Source: Cryobacterium psychrotolerans
GTDB taxonomy: Bacteria > Actinomycetota > Actinomycetes > Actinomycetales > Microbacteriaceae
DNA length: 64,000 nt
Direction of reading: 5' to 3'
Assembly (NCBI RefSeq): GCF_900101115.1
Contig: NZ_FNFU01000009.1
Location: forward strand, 1 to 64,000
Position numbers and translations under genes: made by a program. The notes beneath the pieces are model-generated. The model saw only the letters and a program-made list of their open reading frames with translations. It did not search any database and was not told the origin of the DNA. This document shows, piece after piece, positions 31,025-39,933 of this stretch (the stretch's first letter is position 1; every line of letters begins with the position of its first letter).

Positions 31025-31557
31025 GGCCGGCCGTCCAGGCCCGGCGCGCTACCCTGCCGACGCACGCTGCTCGCGGCCGCCGCGAGCAGCTCGTCGACGC
31101 GGCCGCGGCCCGGGATGGCGGCGTCAGGGTCGAGCGCAAGCCACGGCGCGAGCACGAAGTCGCGCTGCCAGGCCCGGGGGTGAGGAATCGTGAGCCGGTC
31201 GTCGGAGAGTTCCAGCTCGCCGAAGACAATGATGTCGATGTCCAGGGTGCGGTCCCCCCACCGCTCGGTGCGCACCCGGCCATGGGCGTCCTCGATGCCG
31301 TTGATCGCGTCAAGCAGCTCGTGCGGGTCGCCGGTGTAGCGTGCGGTGACCACCGCGTTGAGGTACGGCGGCGCGGCGGGGTCCACCCCGTCCGGCTTCA
31401 CGGCGGCGCTCTCGAAGACCGGTGAGACGCCGGCCACTTCGAGCCTCTCGAGGTCGGCGATGGCCCTCGCCGCGTCGACCAGGATCGCGGCGCGGTCGCC
31501 GAGATTGCTGCCGAGGGCGAGCACGACGGATACCGGCGCGTCGGGCGCGGGGGTCAT
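31021..31557 (-). CDS. folK: 6-hydroxymethyl-7,8-dihydropterin pyrophosphokinase FolK
   Basis: This enzyme transfers pyrophosphate from ATP to hydroxymethyl-dihydropterin, the step before dihydropteroate synthase. The 178-residue chain shows LGSNLGDRAAIL near the N terminus, SPVFESAA, YLNAVVTARY, RWGDRTLDIDIIVFGE with the metal-binding Asp pair near 110-120, and TIPHPRAWQRDFVLAPW. All are FolK landmarks. The start ATG overlaps the folB stop by 4 bases and its stop overlaps DUF3180. It is the fourth enzyme gene of the fol operon (folE-folP-folB-folK in transcription order). Confidence 0.95.
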   Translation of the reverse strand: MTPAPDAPVSVVLALGSNLGDRAAILVDAARAIADLERLEVAGVSPVFESAAVKPDGVDPAAPPYLNAVVTARYTGDPHELLDAINGIEDAHGRVRTERWGDRTLDIDIIVFGELELSDDRLTIPHPRAWQRDFVLAPWLALDPDAAIPGRGRVDELLAAAASSVRRQGSAPGLDGRP

Positions 31558-31913
31558 GAGCGCGTTCTCTCGATGCGCACCGCGACGTCCGTGAACGGCA
31601 CCGAGATCGGCGCGTCGGGCTTGTGCACCGTCACCTGCACCCGCTCGGCCGCCTCGTGGGCGAGCACCACGGCGGCGATCCGCTCGGCGACGGTTTCGAT
31701 CAAGTCGACCGGGTCGCGTGTGGCGGCTTCGGTGACCTCGACGGCCAGCTCGCCATAGTGGATCGTCTGGCTGACGTCGTCGCCCACCCGGGCGAGGTCC
31801 AGCCAGACCGTGACGTCGATGACGAAATCCTGGCCTTTCTCCTTCTCGAACTCGTAGACGCCGTGGTGTGCGTTGACTCGCAGCCCGGTGAGAATGATCG
31901 AGTCGGTGCTCAT
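31554..31913 (-). CDS. folB: dihydroneopterin aldolase FolB
   Basis: A 119-residue tunnelling-fold enzyme that cleaves dihydroneopterin to hydroxymethyl-dihydropterin and glycolaldehyde. Landmarks are LTGLRVNAHHGVYEFEKEKGQDF near 9-31 with the substrate-contact glutamate, DDVSQTIHYGELAVEV, LIETVAERIA, and VTVHKPDAPI with the catalytic lysine. Length is normal. ATG 31913 overlaps the folP stop by 4 bases; the upstream open frame is antisense. It supplies the substrate of the FolK encoded next. Confidence 0.95.
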   Translation of the reverse strand: MSTDSIILTGLRVNAHHGVYEFEKEKGQDFVIDVTVWLDLARVGDDVSQTIHYGELAVEVTEAATRDPVDLIETVAERIAAVVLAHEAAERVQVTVHKPDAPISVPFTDVAVRIERTRS

Positions 31914-32716
31914 GGGACCATTCTGTCGGAACCGGCGAGGGCGAGCACGTTCAAGGCCGCCCGCGTGCCGGCAACGTCGTGCACGCGAACCCCCCACGCC
32001 CCGGCCTGGGCCGCCAGCACGCTGACCACGGCGGTCGGCAGGTCGCGGGCGAGGACGGGCGCGTCGGCCGGGAGCGCCGTGGCGAGGAACCGCTTTCGTG
32101 AGGCGCCGATGAGCACCGGAAGGCCGAGCTCGTCGAAAGCGGCGAGGTGGGCGAGGACCTGCCAGTTGTGTTCGGGCCGCTTGGAGAAACCGAGGCCGGG
32201 GTCGAGCAGGATGCGCTCCCGGGCCACGCCGGCTCGCACGAGCGCGCCGACCCGCTCTGCGAGTTCGTCCCGCACGTCGGTGACGACGTTCGTGTAGGAG
32301 GCCAGCGCCTCCATCTCGTGGGCGTGCCCCCGCCAGTGCATCGCCACGAAGCGCAACCCCGTGCGAGCCGCGACGGACGCCATCTCCGGGTCGGCGAGGC
32401 CGCCGGACACGTCGTTGATGATGCTCGCGCCGGCCGTCGCGGCGGCGAGGGCTGTTTCCGAGTTCAGTGTGTCGACGCTCACCGTGATTCCGGCACGGGT
32501 GAGCTCGGTGATGACCGGGATCACCCGGGATTGTTCCTCGGCGGGCGACACCCGGGTCGCACCGGGCCGGGTGGACTCACCACCGACGTCAATGATGTCC
32601 GCGCCCTGGCCCTGGAGGGTCAGGGCGTGCCGGATGGCGGCGTCCGTGCTCGACCACCTGCCCCCGTCGCTGAAGGAATCCGGTGTGACGTTGAGCACCC
32701 CCATGACCAGAGTCAC
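31910..32716 (-). CDS. folP: dihydropteroate synthase FolP
   Basis: A TIM-barrel enzyme joining hydroxymethyl-dihydropterin pyrophosphate and p-aminobenzoate; it is the target of sulfonamides. The 268-residue protein begins with VMGVLNVTPDSFSDGG near 4-19, followed by IDVGGESTRPGA, INDVSGG, DPGLGFSK and LIGASRKRFL, the complete set of family motifs. The start is a GTG at 32716 which overlaps the folE stop as GTGA. The open frame upstream is Arg/Pro-rich antisense of folE. Member of the folE-folP-folB-folK operon. Confidence 0.96.
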   Translation of the reverse strand: MTLVMGVLNVTPDSFSDGGRWSSTDAAIRHALTLQGQGADIIDVGGESTRPGATRVSPAEEQSRVIPVITELTRAGITVSVDTLNSETALAAATAGASIINDVSGGLADPEMASVAARTGLRFVAMHWRGHAHEMEALASYTNVVTDVRDELAERVGALVRAGVARERILLDPGLGFSKRPEHNWQVLAHLAAFDELGLPVLIGASRKRFLATALPADAPVLARDLPTAVVSVLAAQAGAWGVRVHDVAGTRAALNVLALAGSDRMVP

Positions 32717-33282
32717 CCTCCGGCTCCGATCAGCGCGATGATTTCGGCACGGGCCACCGGGTCGGTGAGTTCGCCTCGGGATGCCATCGTGACGGTCGAG
32801 CTGCTGACCTGCCGCTGGCCCCTGGCGCTCACGCAGCCGTGGACGGCATCGAGGACGACGAGGATTCCCCGGGGCCGCAGGCCGGCCTGCAGCGCCTCCG
32901 CGATCTCCTCGGTCAGCCGTTCCTGCACCTGGGGGCGCGCCGCGAGGATCTCGACGACGGCGGGCAGCCGGCCGAGGCCGACCACGCGGTCGCTCGGCAG
33001 GTAAGCCAGGTGGGCCGTGCCGATGAACGGAAGCAGGTGGTGCTCGCAGGTGGAACGGAACGAGATATTGCGCAGGAGCACAAGCTCCCCCGTGTCCGGT
33101 CCGACCGGGATGGTGTCCCGCAGGGGCGCCAGCGGGTCCTGCTCCAGCCCGGCGAAGAGCTCGGCATAGGCCTCCGCGACCCGCCGCGGGGTCGTTTCCA
33201 GGCCCGGCCGGGCCGGATCCTCTCCGATGGCAGCGAGGATCTCGGCGACGGCGGCCTCGATGCGCGCCTTGTCCACTGCCAC
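32713..33282 (-). CDS. folE: GTP cyclohydrolase I FolE
   Basis: This enzyme opens the guanine ring of GTP to make dihydroneopterin triphosphate, the first step of folate synthesis. About 189 residues include ETTPRRVAEAYAELF, SFRSTCEHHLLPFIG with zinc ligands Cys and His near 75-80, LPSDRVVGLGRL, QVQERLTEEIA and VHGCVSARG with the third zinc-ligand cysteine. The start is one of two nearby GTG codons (33282 or 33276); I took 33282. It begins 8 bases after the ftsH stop, which suggests read-through from ftsH into the folate operon. Confidence 0.95.
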   Translation of the reverse strand: MAVDKARIEAAVAEILAAIGEDPARPGLETTPRRVAEAYAELFAGLEQDPLAPLRDTIPVGPDTGELVLLRNISFRSTCEHHLLPFIGTAHLAYLPSDRVVGLGRLPAVVEILAARPQVQERLTEEIAEALQAGLRPRGILVVLDAVHGCVSARGQRQVSSSTVTMASRGELTDPVARAEIIALIGAGG

Positions 33283-33290
33283 AGGGCGGC

Positions 33291-35294
<2,004 letters not shown>

Positions 35295-35367
35295 GATGCT
35301 CACAGGCTATCGCGCACGCACTGGGCAAAGGCCGTGTGTTCGCCTAAAGGTGAACTGATCGGTCGCT

Positions 35368-35940
35368 TCAGGCGGTGGCCGGCTCCACCGGGGCATACAC
35401 GTGGCTGGCCAGCACGCCGACCGAACGCAGGTTGCGGTACTTCTCCGCGTAGTCGAGGCCATAGCCGACGACAAACTGGTTCGGGATCTCGAAACCCACG
35501 TATTTCACGTCGATCTCGACCCGCGCGGCCTCGGGCTTGCGGAGCAGGGCGCAGATTTCAACGGATGCCGGACCGCGGGAATTCAGGTTGGCCAGCAACC
35601 AGGACAGGGTGAGCCCCGAGTCAATGATGTCCTCGACGATGAGCACGTGGCGCCCGGTCAGGTCGGTGTCCAGGTCCTTGAGGATGCGCACTACCCCGCT
35701 GGACGCGGTGCCGGAGCCGTAGGAGCTGACCGCCATCCAGTCCATCGCGATGGGGTGCTTGAGTTCCCTGGCCAGGTCGGCCATGACCATCACGGCGCCC
35801 TTGAGGACTCCGACGAGCAGCAGGTCCTTGCCCGCGTAGTCATCCTCGATCCGCCGGGAGAGCTCGGCGAGTCGATCGCGGATCTGCTCCTCCTCGATCA
35901 GGATTTCGGTGAGGTCGCCATCAATGTCGCGAGGTTCCAT
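35368..35940 (-). CDS. hpt: hypoxanthine phosphoribosyltransferase
   Basis: A purine-salvage enzyme of 190 residues making IMP or GMP from base and PRPP. It has the type I PRTase binding loop VLIVEDIIDSGLTLSWL near 100-116 and the flexible-loop SSYGSGTASSG near 72-82. The upstream block LLVGVLKGAVMVMADLARE and the base-binding end PNQFVVGYGLDYAEKYRNL are also typical. The tilS and hpt reading frames overlap by 20 bases, and ftsH follows after 73 bases: the tilS-hpt-ftsH order is widely conserved in Gram-positive bacteria. Confidence 0.95.
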   Translation of the reverse strand: MEPRDIDGDLTEILIEEEQIRDRLAELSRRIEDDYAGKDLLLVGVLKGAVMVMADLARELKHPIAMDWMAVSSYGSGTASSGVVRILKDLDTDLTGRHVLIVEDIIDSGLTLSWLLANLNSRGPASVEICALLRKPEAARVEIDVKYVGFEIPNQFVVGYGLDYAEKYRNLRSVGVLASHVYAPVEPATA

Positions 35941-36961
35941 GGGAGCGAGAAGGTCCTTTGCTGTGAGCGTGTCCGGGTCTGCTGAGAATCAGCCAGCCGT
36001 GCTGCCTGACAACTCTAACGCCTGGCAGGTCGAGCGCCCCCTGCCCGTGCCAGTCGGTCACCAGGCGGGCGACGGCCAGCGTGTGGACACGTTCGAGGGA
36101 GACGCCGAACTCGCTTTCGGCCACGAAGCGAATGATCCGCTGCCGCAGGGCGGGCGGGTTCGCCGCGAGCGCGGCCACCGAGATCGCGATCCCGGCCTCG
36201 GCCGGTTCGCAGATCTCCGGGGCGAGTTCACGCACGAGCGCGTCGAGGGCCTCGGCGTCTTCCCGGAGCTGATCGGCCGTCCGGGCGAGGGCGCCTGCGA
36301 CCCCGGGACCCAGCTCGCGTTCGAGGATCGGCAGCACCGTGTCGCGCACGCGAACGCGCCCGTAGCGCGGATCGGAATTGTGCGGGTCTTCCCAGGGGAC
36401 GAGGCCCGCGTCGAGGCAGGCCTGGCGGGTTTGCCGGCGACGGATGCCGAGCAGGGGACGCAGGTACGGGCCGTTCTGCGCGGCCATGCCCGAGAGGCTC
36501 GTCGGACCCGATCCCCGGGCGAGCCCGAGCAGCACGGTCTCGGCCTGGTCGTCGAGGGTGTGCCCGAGCAGGATGTGGCGTGCACCGGTCTCCGCGAGCG
36601 CCCGGTCGAAGGCGGCGTACCGGGCCGAGCGCGCCGCAGCCTCCGGCCCCTCCCCCGCACCCTCGGCCTGGACCGTCACCGGCAGCACGAGCACCGGGCC
36701 GAGGCCGAGTTCCCGGGCCTGGCGCGCCGCGGCCTCCGCCACCTCCGCCGACCCGTGCTGCAAGCCGTGGTCCACGATGACTGCGCCGGCGCCGGGGCCC
36801 GCACGGGGCGCCTCGAAGGCCGTGGCCGCGGCGAGGGCGAGGGAATCCGCGCCGCCGCTCAGCCCCACCAGCACCAGCCCGTCCGCTGGAAGCAGGCCGC
36901 GTACCGCTCGGCGCACATCGGCGATCGCCGGGGACAACCGCGGGCGCTGTGCAGACTCCAT
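35921..36961 (-). CDS. tilS: tRNA(Ile)-lysidine synthetase TilS
   Basis: This enzyme modifies C34 of tRNA-Ile2 to lysidine so that it reads AUA. The PP-loop SGGADSLALA lies near 34-43 of the 346-residue chain, with VDHGLQHGSAEVAEAAARQA, LLGHTLDDQAETVLLGLARG and GLVPWEDPHNSDPRYGRVRVR as further family blocks. The C-terminal region is short, as usual in actinobacteria, lacking the full domain of E. coli TilS. The gene is divergent from ppa with 47 bases between starts, so the two promoters overlap there. Confidence 0.94.
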   Translation of the reverse strand: MESAQRPRLSPAIADVRRAVRGLLPADGLVLVGLSGGADSLALAAATAFEAPRAGPGAGAVIVDHGLQHGSAEVAEAAARQARELGLGPVLVLPVTVQAEGAGEGPEAAARSARYAAFDRALAETGARHILLGHTLDDQAETVLLGLARGSGPTSLSGMAAQNGPYLRPLLGIRRRQTRQACLDAGLVPWEDPHNSDPRYGRVRVRDTVLPILERELGPGVAGALARTADQLREDAEALDALVRELAPEICEPAEAGIAISVAALAANPPALRQRIIRFVAESEFGVSLERVHTLAVARLVTDWHGQGALDLPGVRVVRQHGWLILSRPGHAHSKGPSRSHGTSRH

Positions 36962-37008
36962 CCAGTAACGTTATCCGCAGACTTAGACCACCGAGGAGAT
37001 ATCAGGCC

Positions 37009-37500
37009 ATGGCCGAATACGACGCAGTCATCGAAATCCCCCGCGGGAGCCGAAACAAGTACGAGGTTGACCACCAGACCGGGCGCGTGTACCTGGACCG
37101 GGTGCTCTACACGAGCTTCATGTACCCCACCGACTACGGCTACTTCGAGAACACGCTCGGCCTTGACGGCGACCCCGTCGACGTGCTCGTGCTCCTCGAC
37201 TACCCGCTGTTCCCCGGCGTCGGAGTGTCGGTTCGGCCCGTCGGTGTGTTCAACATGACCGATGACGGCGGTTCCGACGCCAAGGTCATCGCCGTCCCCG
37301 CCGGCGACCCGCGCTGGGCGCACATCCAGGACGTCACCGACATCCCGGAGTACACCCGCAAGGAAATCGAGCACTTCTTCGAGCACTACAAGGACCTCGA
37401 ACCGAACAAGTGGGTCAAGACCGAGGGCTGGGGCGACGCGGCCGAGGCCGAGCAGATCGTGATCGACGGCATCGCGAAGCTTGCCGCCGAGGGGCACTAA
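37009..37500 (+). CDS. ppa: inorganic pyrophosphatase
   Basis: A family I soluble pyrophosphatase of 163 residues that pulls biosynthetic reactions by hydrolysing PPi. Active-site elements are EIPRGSRNKYEVD near 9-21, YPTDYGYF, DGDPVDVLVL near 55-64 with the three metal-binding aspartates, and KWVKTEGW near the C terminus. The start ATG has a strong GAGGAG sequence at 36993-36998. It converges on the M23 peptidase gene; a palindrome lies between them. Confidence 0.96.
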   Translation: MAEYDAVIEIPRGSRNKYEVDHQTGRVYLDRVLYTSFMYPTDYGYFENTLGLDGDPVDVLVLLDYPLFPGVGVSVRPVGVFNMTDDGGSDAKVIAVPAGDPRWAHIQDVTDIPEYTRKEIEHFFEHYKDLEPNKWVKTEGWGDAAEAEQIVIDGIAKLAAEGH

Positions 37501-37525
37501 CCCCTCTCACCATCGCGCCTCGGGC

Positions 37526-37582
37526 TGAGTTGCGGAGAAAGTACCTTCGTTCGGAAATTGAAGGGTCTTTGTCCGCAACTCA
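37526..37582. repeat. palindrome between ppa and the M23 peptidase gene
   Basis: Arms of 23 bp (37526-37548 and 37560-37582) match at 20 positions, beginning TGAGTTGCGGA, around an 11-base loop. It lies between two convergent genes and could serve as a two-way terminator, although no T run follows. The arms are less GC-rich than the flanks, which fits a mobile or repeated element better. Confidence 0.75.
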
Positions 37583-37596
37583 ACCTGCGCGTCAGG

Positions 37597-39000
37597 TCAG
37601 CCGAGCCAGGCGCCGCGGGCGCCCATGAACGGCACGGGGTTGATGCGGCCGCCGTTGACGCGCACCTCGAAGTGCAGGTGGCAGGCGGTGGACGCCCCCG
37701 TGCTTCCCGTGCTCGCGATTGCTTGTCCCGTTCCGACCCGCTGGCCGTTGCGGACGAAGATTCCGCCGTCGCGGATGTGCGCGTAGCCGGTCGAGACGCC
37801 GCCGCCGTGGTCGATGAGCACGTAGTTCCCGTAGGTGCCGAGCCGGCCGGCGTACATGACCCGGCCCGAGTGCGCGGCGGAAATCGGAGCGTAGCAGCCC
37901 GTGCCCAGGTCGGTGCCAGAGTGGTAGCTGGAACTGCACCCTCCGCTGCTGCAGATCCTCGGGCGCGGCCCGTACCCGGCGGTGATCCGACCGTATGCGG
38001 GCGAAACCCAGTCTCCGCCGCCTCCGCCGCCACCGCCGGTTGAACCGCCGCCTCCGCCGGCTGCAGCTGCCGCAGCAGCCGCGGCCGCCCGCGCCGCGGC
38101 GGCCCTGGCAGCGGCAGCGCGCGCCGCCGCGGCGACCCGCGCGGCCTCGATCGCGGCCAGGCGCTTGCGCTCGGCGACGCCGGCCCGGTAGCCCTCGGCG
38201 GTCTTGGCTTCCGTGTCCTGCATGAACGTCAGCTGCGCGGCGAGTTCAACGCCCTTGTCCTCGGATTCTGCCAGCGCACCCGCCGCGGCGTCCGCCGCGG
38301 CCTGGGCTGCGATGAGGGCGTCCTCGGCGGCTCGGCGGAGCTTCTCCCGCTCGGTCTTGGCGACCTTCGCCTGGTCCCCCAGCGCCTGGGCCGTGTTCTT
38401 GGCGGTCTGGGCCTGATCGTAAATATCCGCACTGCGCTCGACCAGTTTGCTCATGCTGCCCAGCTTCGACAGCAGCTCGTCAGCGCCTTTACCGGATGTC
38501 TCGCCGTCGAGGAACAGGTTCACGCTGAGGTCGGTGCCGCCGGTTCGGTAGAGCTGGGCGGCCAGCTGGCCGGCCTGCCGGGTCGCGGCATCCGCAGTCT
38601 TCTTGCTCTCGTCGGCCTGCGCCTGGAGGGACTCGGCGCGACGCGTGGCCTCGTCCAGGTCGTCCTGCGCGACTTCGAGTTCGGCCGCACGCGCATCGGA
38701 TGCCGCCCGGGTCTCCGCGACCTGCGTCTGCAGGCCGGCAATGAGGCTCCTGATCTCGGCCACCTGGGCCCGCGCGGCGGAGGTATTCGATTTCGCGTTC
38801 TGCAGGTCCTGCCAGCTCGGGTACTTGGCGGCCTGGGCCGGAGCGACCGGGCTGGCGAGGGTCACGGCCATGACCAGTGCGGCGGTGAATCCGATGACGG
38901 TCATGATGCGGCGCCTGGTCACCCCGGCCCACGCTGCGCTTCGGCGGCCGATCAGGCGCGCCGCGGGCCCGGACTCGATCGCAGTTCCCGTGCGCTTCAT
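37597..39000 (-). CDS. secreted M23 metallopeptidase with coiled-coil region
   Basis: A 467-residue cell-wall endopeptidase or hydrolase activator of the EnvC/NlpD kind. A long n-region and signal segment (RRRIMTVIGFTAALVMAVTL, ends APAQA near 57) precede a coiled coil of about 60-290, rich in Ala, Glu and Gln. An unusual Ala run (about 30 of 40 residues) and a Gly run of over ten residues form a linker, and the C-terminal LytM/M23 domain follows. Zinc-site motifs YHSGTDLG and HLHFEV are intact, so it should be an active peptidase. An inverted repeat lies 34-62 bases upstream of the start. It faces ppa. Confidence 0.93.
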   Translation of the reverse strand: MKRTGTAIESGPAARLIGRRSAAWAGVTRRRIMTVIGFTAALVMAVTLASPVAPAQAAKYPSWQDLQNAKSNTSAARAQVAEIRSLIAGLQTQVAETRAASDARAAELEVAQDDLDEATRRAESLQAQADESKKTADAATRQAGQLAAQLYRTGGTDLSVNLFLDGETSGKGADELLSKLGSMSKLVERSADIYDQAQTAKNTAQALGDQAKVAKTEREKLRRAAEDALIAAQAAADAAAGALAESEDKGVELAAQLTFMQDTEAKTAEGYRAGVAERKRLAAIEAARVAAAARAAAARAAAARAAAAAAAAAAGGGGGSTGGGGGGGGDWVSPAYGRITAGYGPRPRICSSGGCSSSYHSGTDLGTGCYAPISAAHSGRVMYAGRLGTYGNYVLIDHGGGVSTGYAHIRDGGIFVRNGQRVGTGQAIASTGSTGASTACHLHFEVRVNGGRINPVPFMGARGAWLG

Positions 39001-39033
39001 AATTCCCCGATCAACCGCTCACAAATCACATAC

Positions 39034-39062
39034 GTCACTGTGTTAACTCCGTTCACAGTAAC
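39034..39062 (-). promoter_or_regulatory. inverted repeat upstream of the M23 peptidase gene, possible operator
   Basis: GTCACTGTG (39034-39042) and CACAGTAAC (39054-39062) are inverted copies differing at one position, with an 11-base spacer that contains GTTAAC-like sequence. The position fits a regulator site at the promoter. The GTTAC/GTAAC elements recall sites of MtrA, and TGTGA recalls Crp; neither match is complete. Confidence 0.45.
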
Positions 39063-39259
39063 AAAACGGTCCCGCGTCCGGTACCCAGCCCGGCGCCGGA
39101 CCGGGTGCCGGACCCGAATCTAACCCGCGGAACCGGCGAAACCGCGACCATTCGCGGGCGCGGTGGGAAGCGCGGCGCGCCGTGTGCGACTCGATTTGGG
39201 CAAACGAGCATCCGGAACGTATGCTTACTCGTCGGAAGTCATGCGGTTCGTGACGACAC

Positions 39260-39332
39260 GGCCCCATCGTTTAGCGGCCTAGGACGGCGCCCTTTCACGG
39301 CGTTAACACGGGTTCGAATCCCGTTGGGGCTA
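39260..39332 (+). tRNA. tRNA-Glu (anticodon TTC)
   Basis: A 73-base gene with acceptor GGCCCCA/TGGGGCT (first pair G-T), anticodon loop CTTTCAC giving TTC, and T arm GGGTTCGAATCCC. It heads a run of three tRNA genes; CCA is not encoded. Confidence 0.95.
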
Positions 39333-39377
39333 CACAATTGAAAATAGAAATACACTATAAAATGGTTCTCATAGCGA

Positions 39378-39451
39378 GGCCCTGTAGCGCAGTTGGTTAG
39401 CGCGCCGCCCTGTCACGGCGGAGGTCGCCGGTTCAAGTCCGGTCAGGGTCG
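39378..39451 (+). tRNA. tRNA-Asp (anticodon GTC)
   Basis: A 74-base gene with acceptor GGCCCTG/CAGGGTC and discriminator G. The anticodon stem CCGCC/GGCGG around CTGTCAC gives GTC, and the T arm is GGTTCAAGTCC. It lies 45 bases after tRNA-Glu, in the same direction. Confidence 0.95.
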
Positions 39452-39460
39452 CAAAGCAAC

Positions 39461-39486
39461 AAGCCCTTTCGAAAGGAAGGGCTTTT
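39461..39486 (+). terminator. terminator behind tRNA-Asp
   Basis: AAGCCCTT and AAGGGCTT form an 8-bp stem around an 8-base loop, followed by TT after the stem (TTTT in all). It starts 10 bases behind tRNA-Asp, so tRNA-Glu and tRNA-Asp probably form a unit separate from tRNA-Phe. Confidence 0.75.
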
Positions 39487-39519
39487 GCCTTAGAAAGTCA
39501 CCTCTCGAGGTCTCTTTCT

Positions 39520-39592
39520 GGCCCTGTAGCTCAGTTGGTAGAGCGTTCGACTGAAAATCGAAAGGTCACCGGATCGACGCCGGTCGGGGCCA
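39520..39592 (+). tRNA. tRNA-Phe (anticodon GAA), with unusual T loop
   Basis: A 73-base gene with acceptor GGCCCTG/CGGGGCC (one T-G pair), anticodon stem TTCGA/TCGAA around CTGAAAA giving GAA, and discriminator A. The T loop reads ATCGACG between ACCGG and CCGGT, so position 54 is A instead of the nearly universal T. All stems are intact, so it should be functional. Confidence 0.93.
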
Positions 39593-39594
39593 CG

Positions 39595-39634
39595 AAGGCC
39601 ACTCCCAGGCTTCTACTCGGGGGTGGCCTTTTTT
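39595..39634 (+). terminator. terminator behind tRNA-Phe
   Basis: AAGGCCACTCCC pairs with GGGGGTGGCCTT (12 bp, one wobble) around a 12-base loop and runs into six T residues. It starts two bases past the tRNA, a textbook intrinsic terminator that isolates the EPS region from the tRNA genes. Confidence 0.88.
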
Positions 39635-39678
39635 GTGCCCGCGGCGGCTCCGGTCCGGGCGAGACTCGCCCCCGAAGT

Positions 39679-39712
39679 GGCTACAGCACGTCCCCGCGGA
39701 TTCGGGGTATGT
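39679..39712 (+). promoter_or_regulatory. promoter-like box A of the EPS region
   Basis: GGCTAC (39679-39684), 19 bases, then GGGGTAT (39704-39710). The same layout, with GGTTAC and identical spacing, stands before the second glycosyltransferase gene, and 14 bases from GGGGTAT onward are identical there (GGGGTATGTTCGCC). GGGTAT is the -10 of stress-type (SigB/SigF) promoters in actinobacteria, though the -35 spacing here is long. Confidence 0.5.
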
Positions 39713-39826
39713 TCGCCACGTGAGTAGCTGAGATTCCGTCATGTTCCCCGGCTGCTTCCGGCGTGAGCCCCCGAAGCTCTCGCCCGATGGACCGCGAGGT
39801 CCCGCACACCCGCACCTGAACCTGAA

Positions 39827-39846
39827 CCTGTAACCCGAACTGCAGG
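39827..39846 (+). promoter_or_regulatory. SD-sequestering leader hairpin, copy A
   Basis: CCTGTA (39827-39832) pairs with TGCAGG (39841-39846), loop ACCCGAAC. The 3' arm is the start of the Shine-Dalgarno sequence GCAGGGA for a short leader frame at 39856. Copies B (42373-42393) and C (50604-50624) share the stem exactly and the loop core ACCCGAA. The CCTGAA unit is also repeated just upstream (39815-39830). Confidence 0.7.
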
Positions 39847-39855
39847 GAATGACCG

Positions 39856-39933
39856 ATGACTCCACCCACAATTCGTCGACCCCTCCGTCGACCGTGCGCA
39901 CCCGACCGCCCCCGGGCGGTGAGTGCGCGATGA
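39856..39933 (+). CDS. leader peptide A (25 aa), coupled to the glycosyltransferase gene
   Basis: A 25-codon frame starting ATG 8 bases behind AGGG. It encodes an Arg/Pro-rich peptide beginning MTPPTIRRPLRRPCAP and ends in TGA, which overlaps the ATG of the next gene (ATGA). A strong hairpin (ACCGCC/GGCGGT near 39906-39921) lies inside the frame in front of that ATG, so leader translation may be needed to free it. The composition matches no known domain; the evidence is the position, Shine-Dalgarno and two similar cases in the region. Confidence 0.5.
   Translation: MTPPTIRRPLRRPCAPDRPRAVSAR

Noticed and set aside
37980-38160. Possible satellite or CRISPR-like repeat in the M23 gene
   Set aside because: It is only the GC-rich coding sequence of the Ala- and Gly-run linker; units are irregular and there are no spacers. 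No CRISPR array was seen anywhere in the window.
39849-39929. In-frame upstream start (MTDDSTHN...) for the first glycosylphosphotransferase
   Set aside because: It is one base from the Shine-Dalgarno sequence, adds 27 low-complexity residues, and the paralogue begins at the position equal to 39930.
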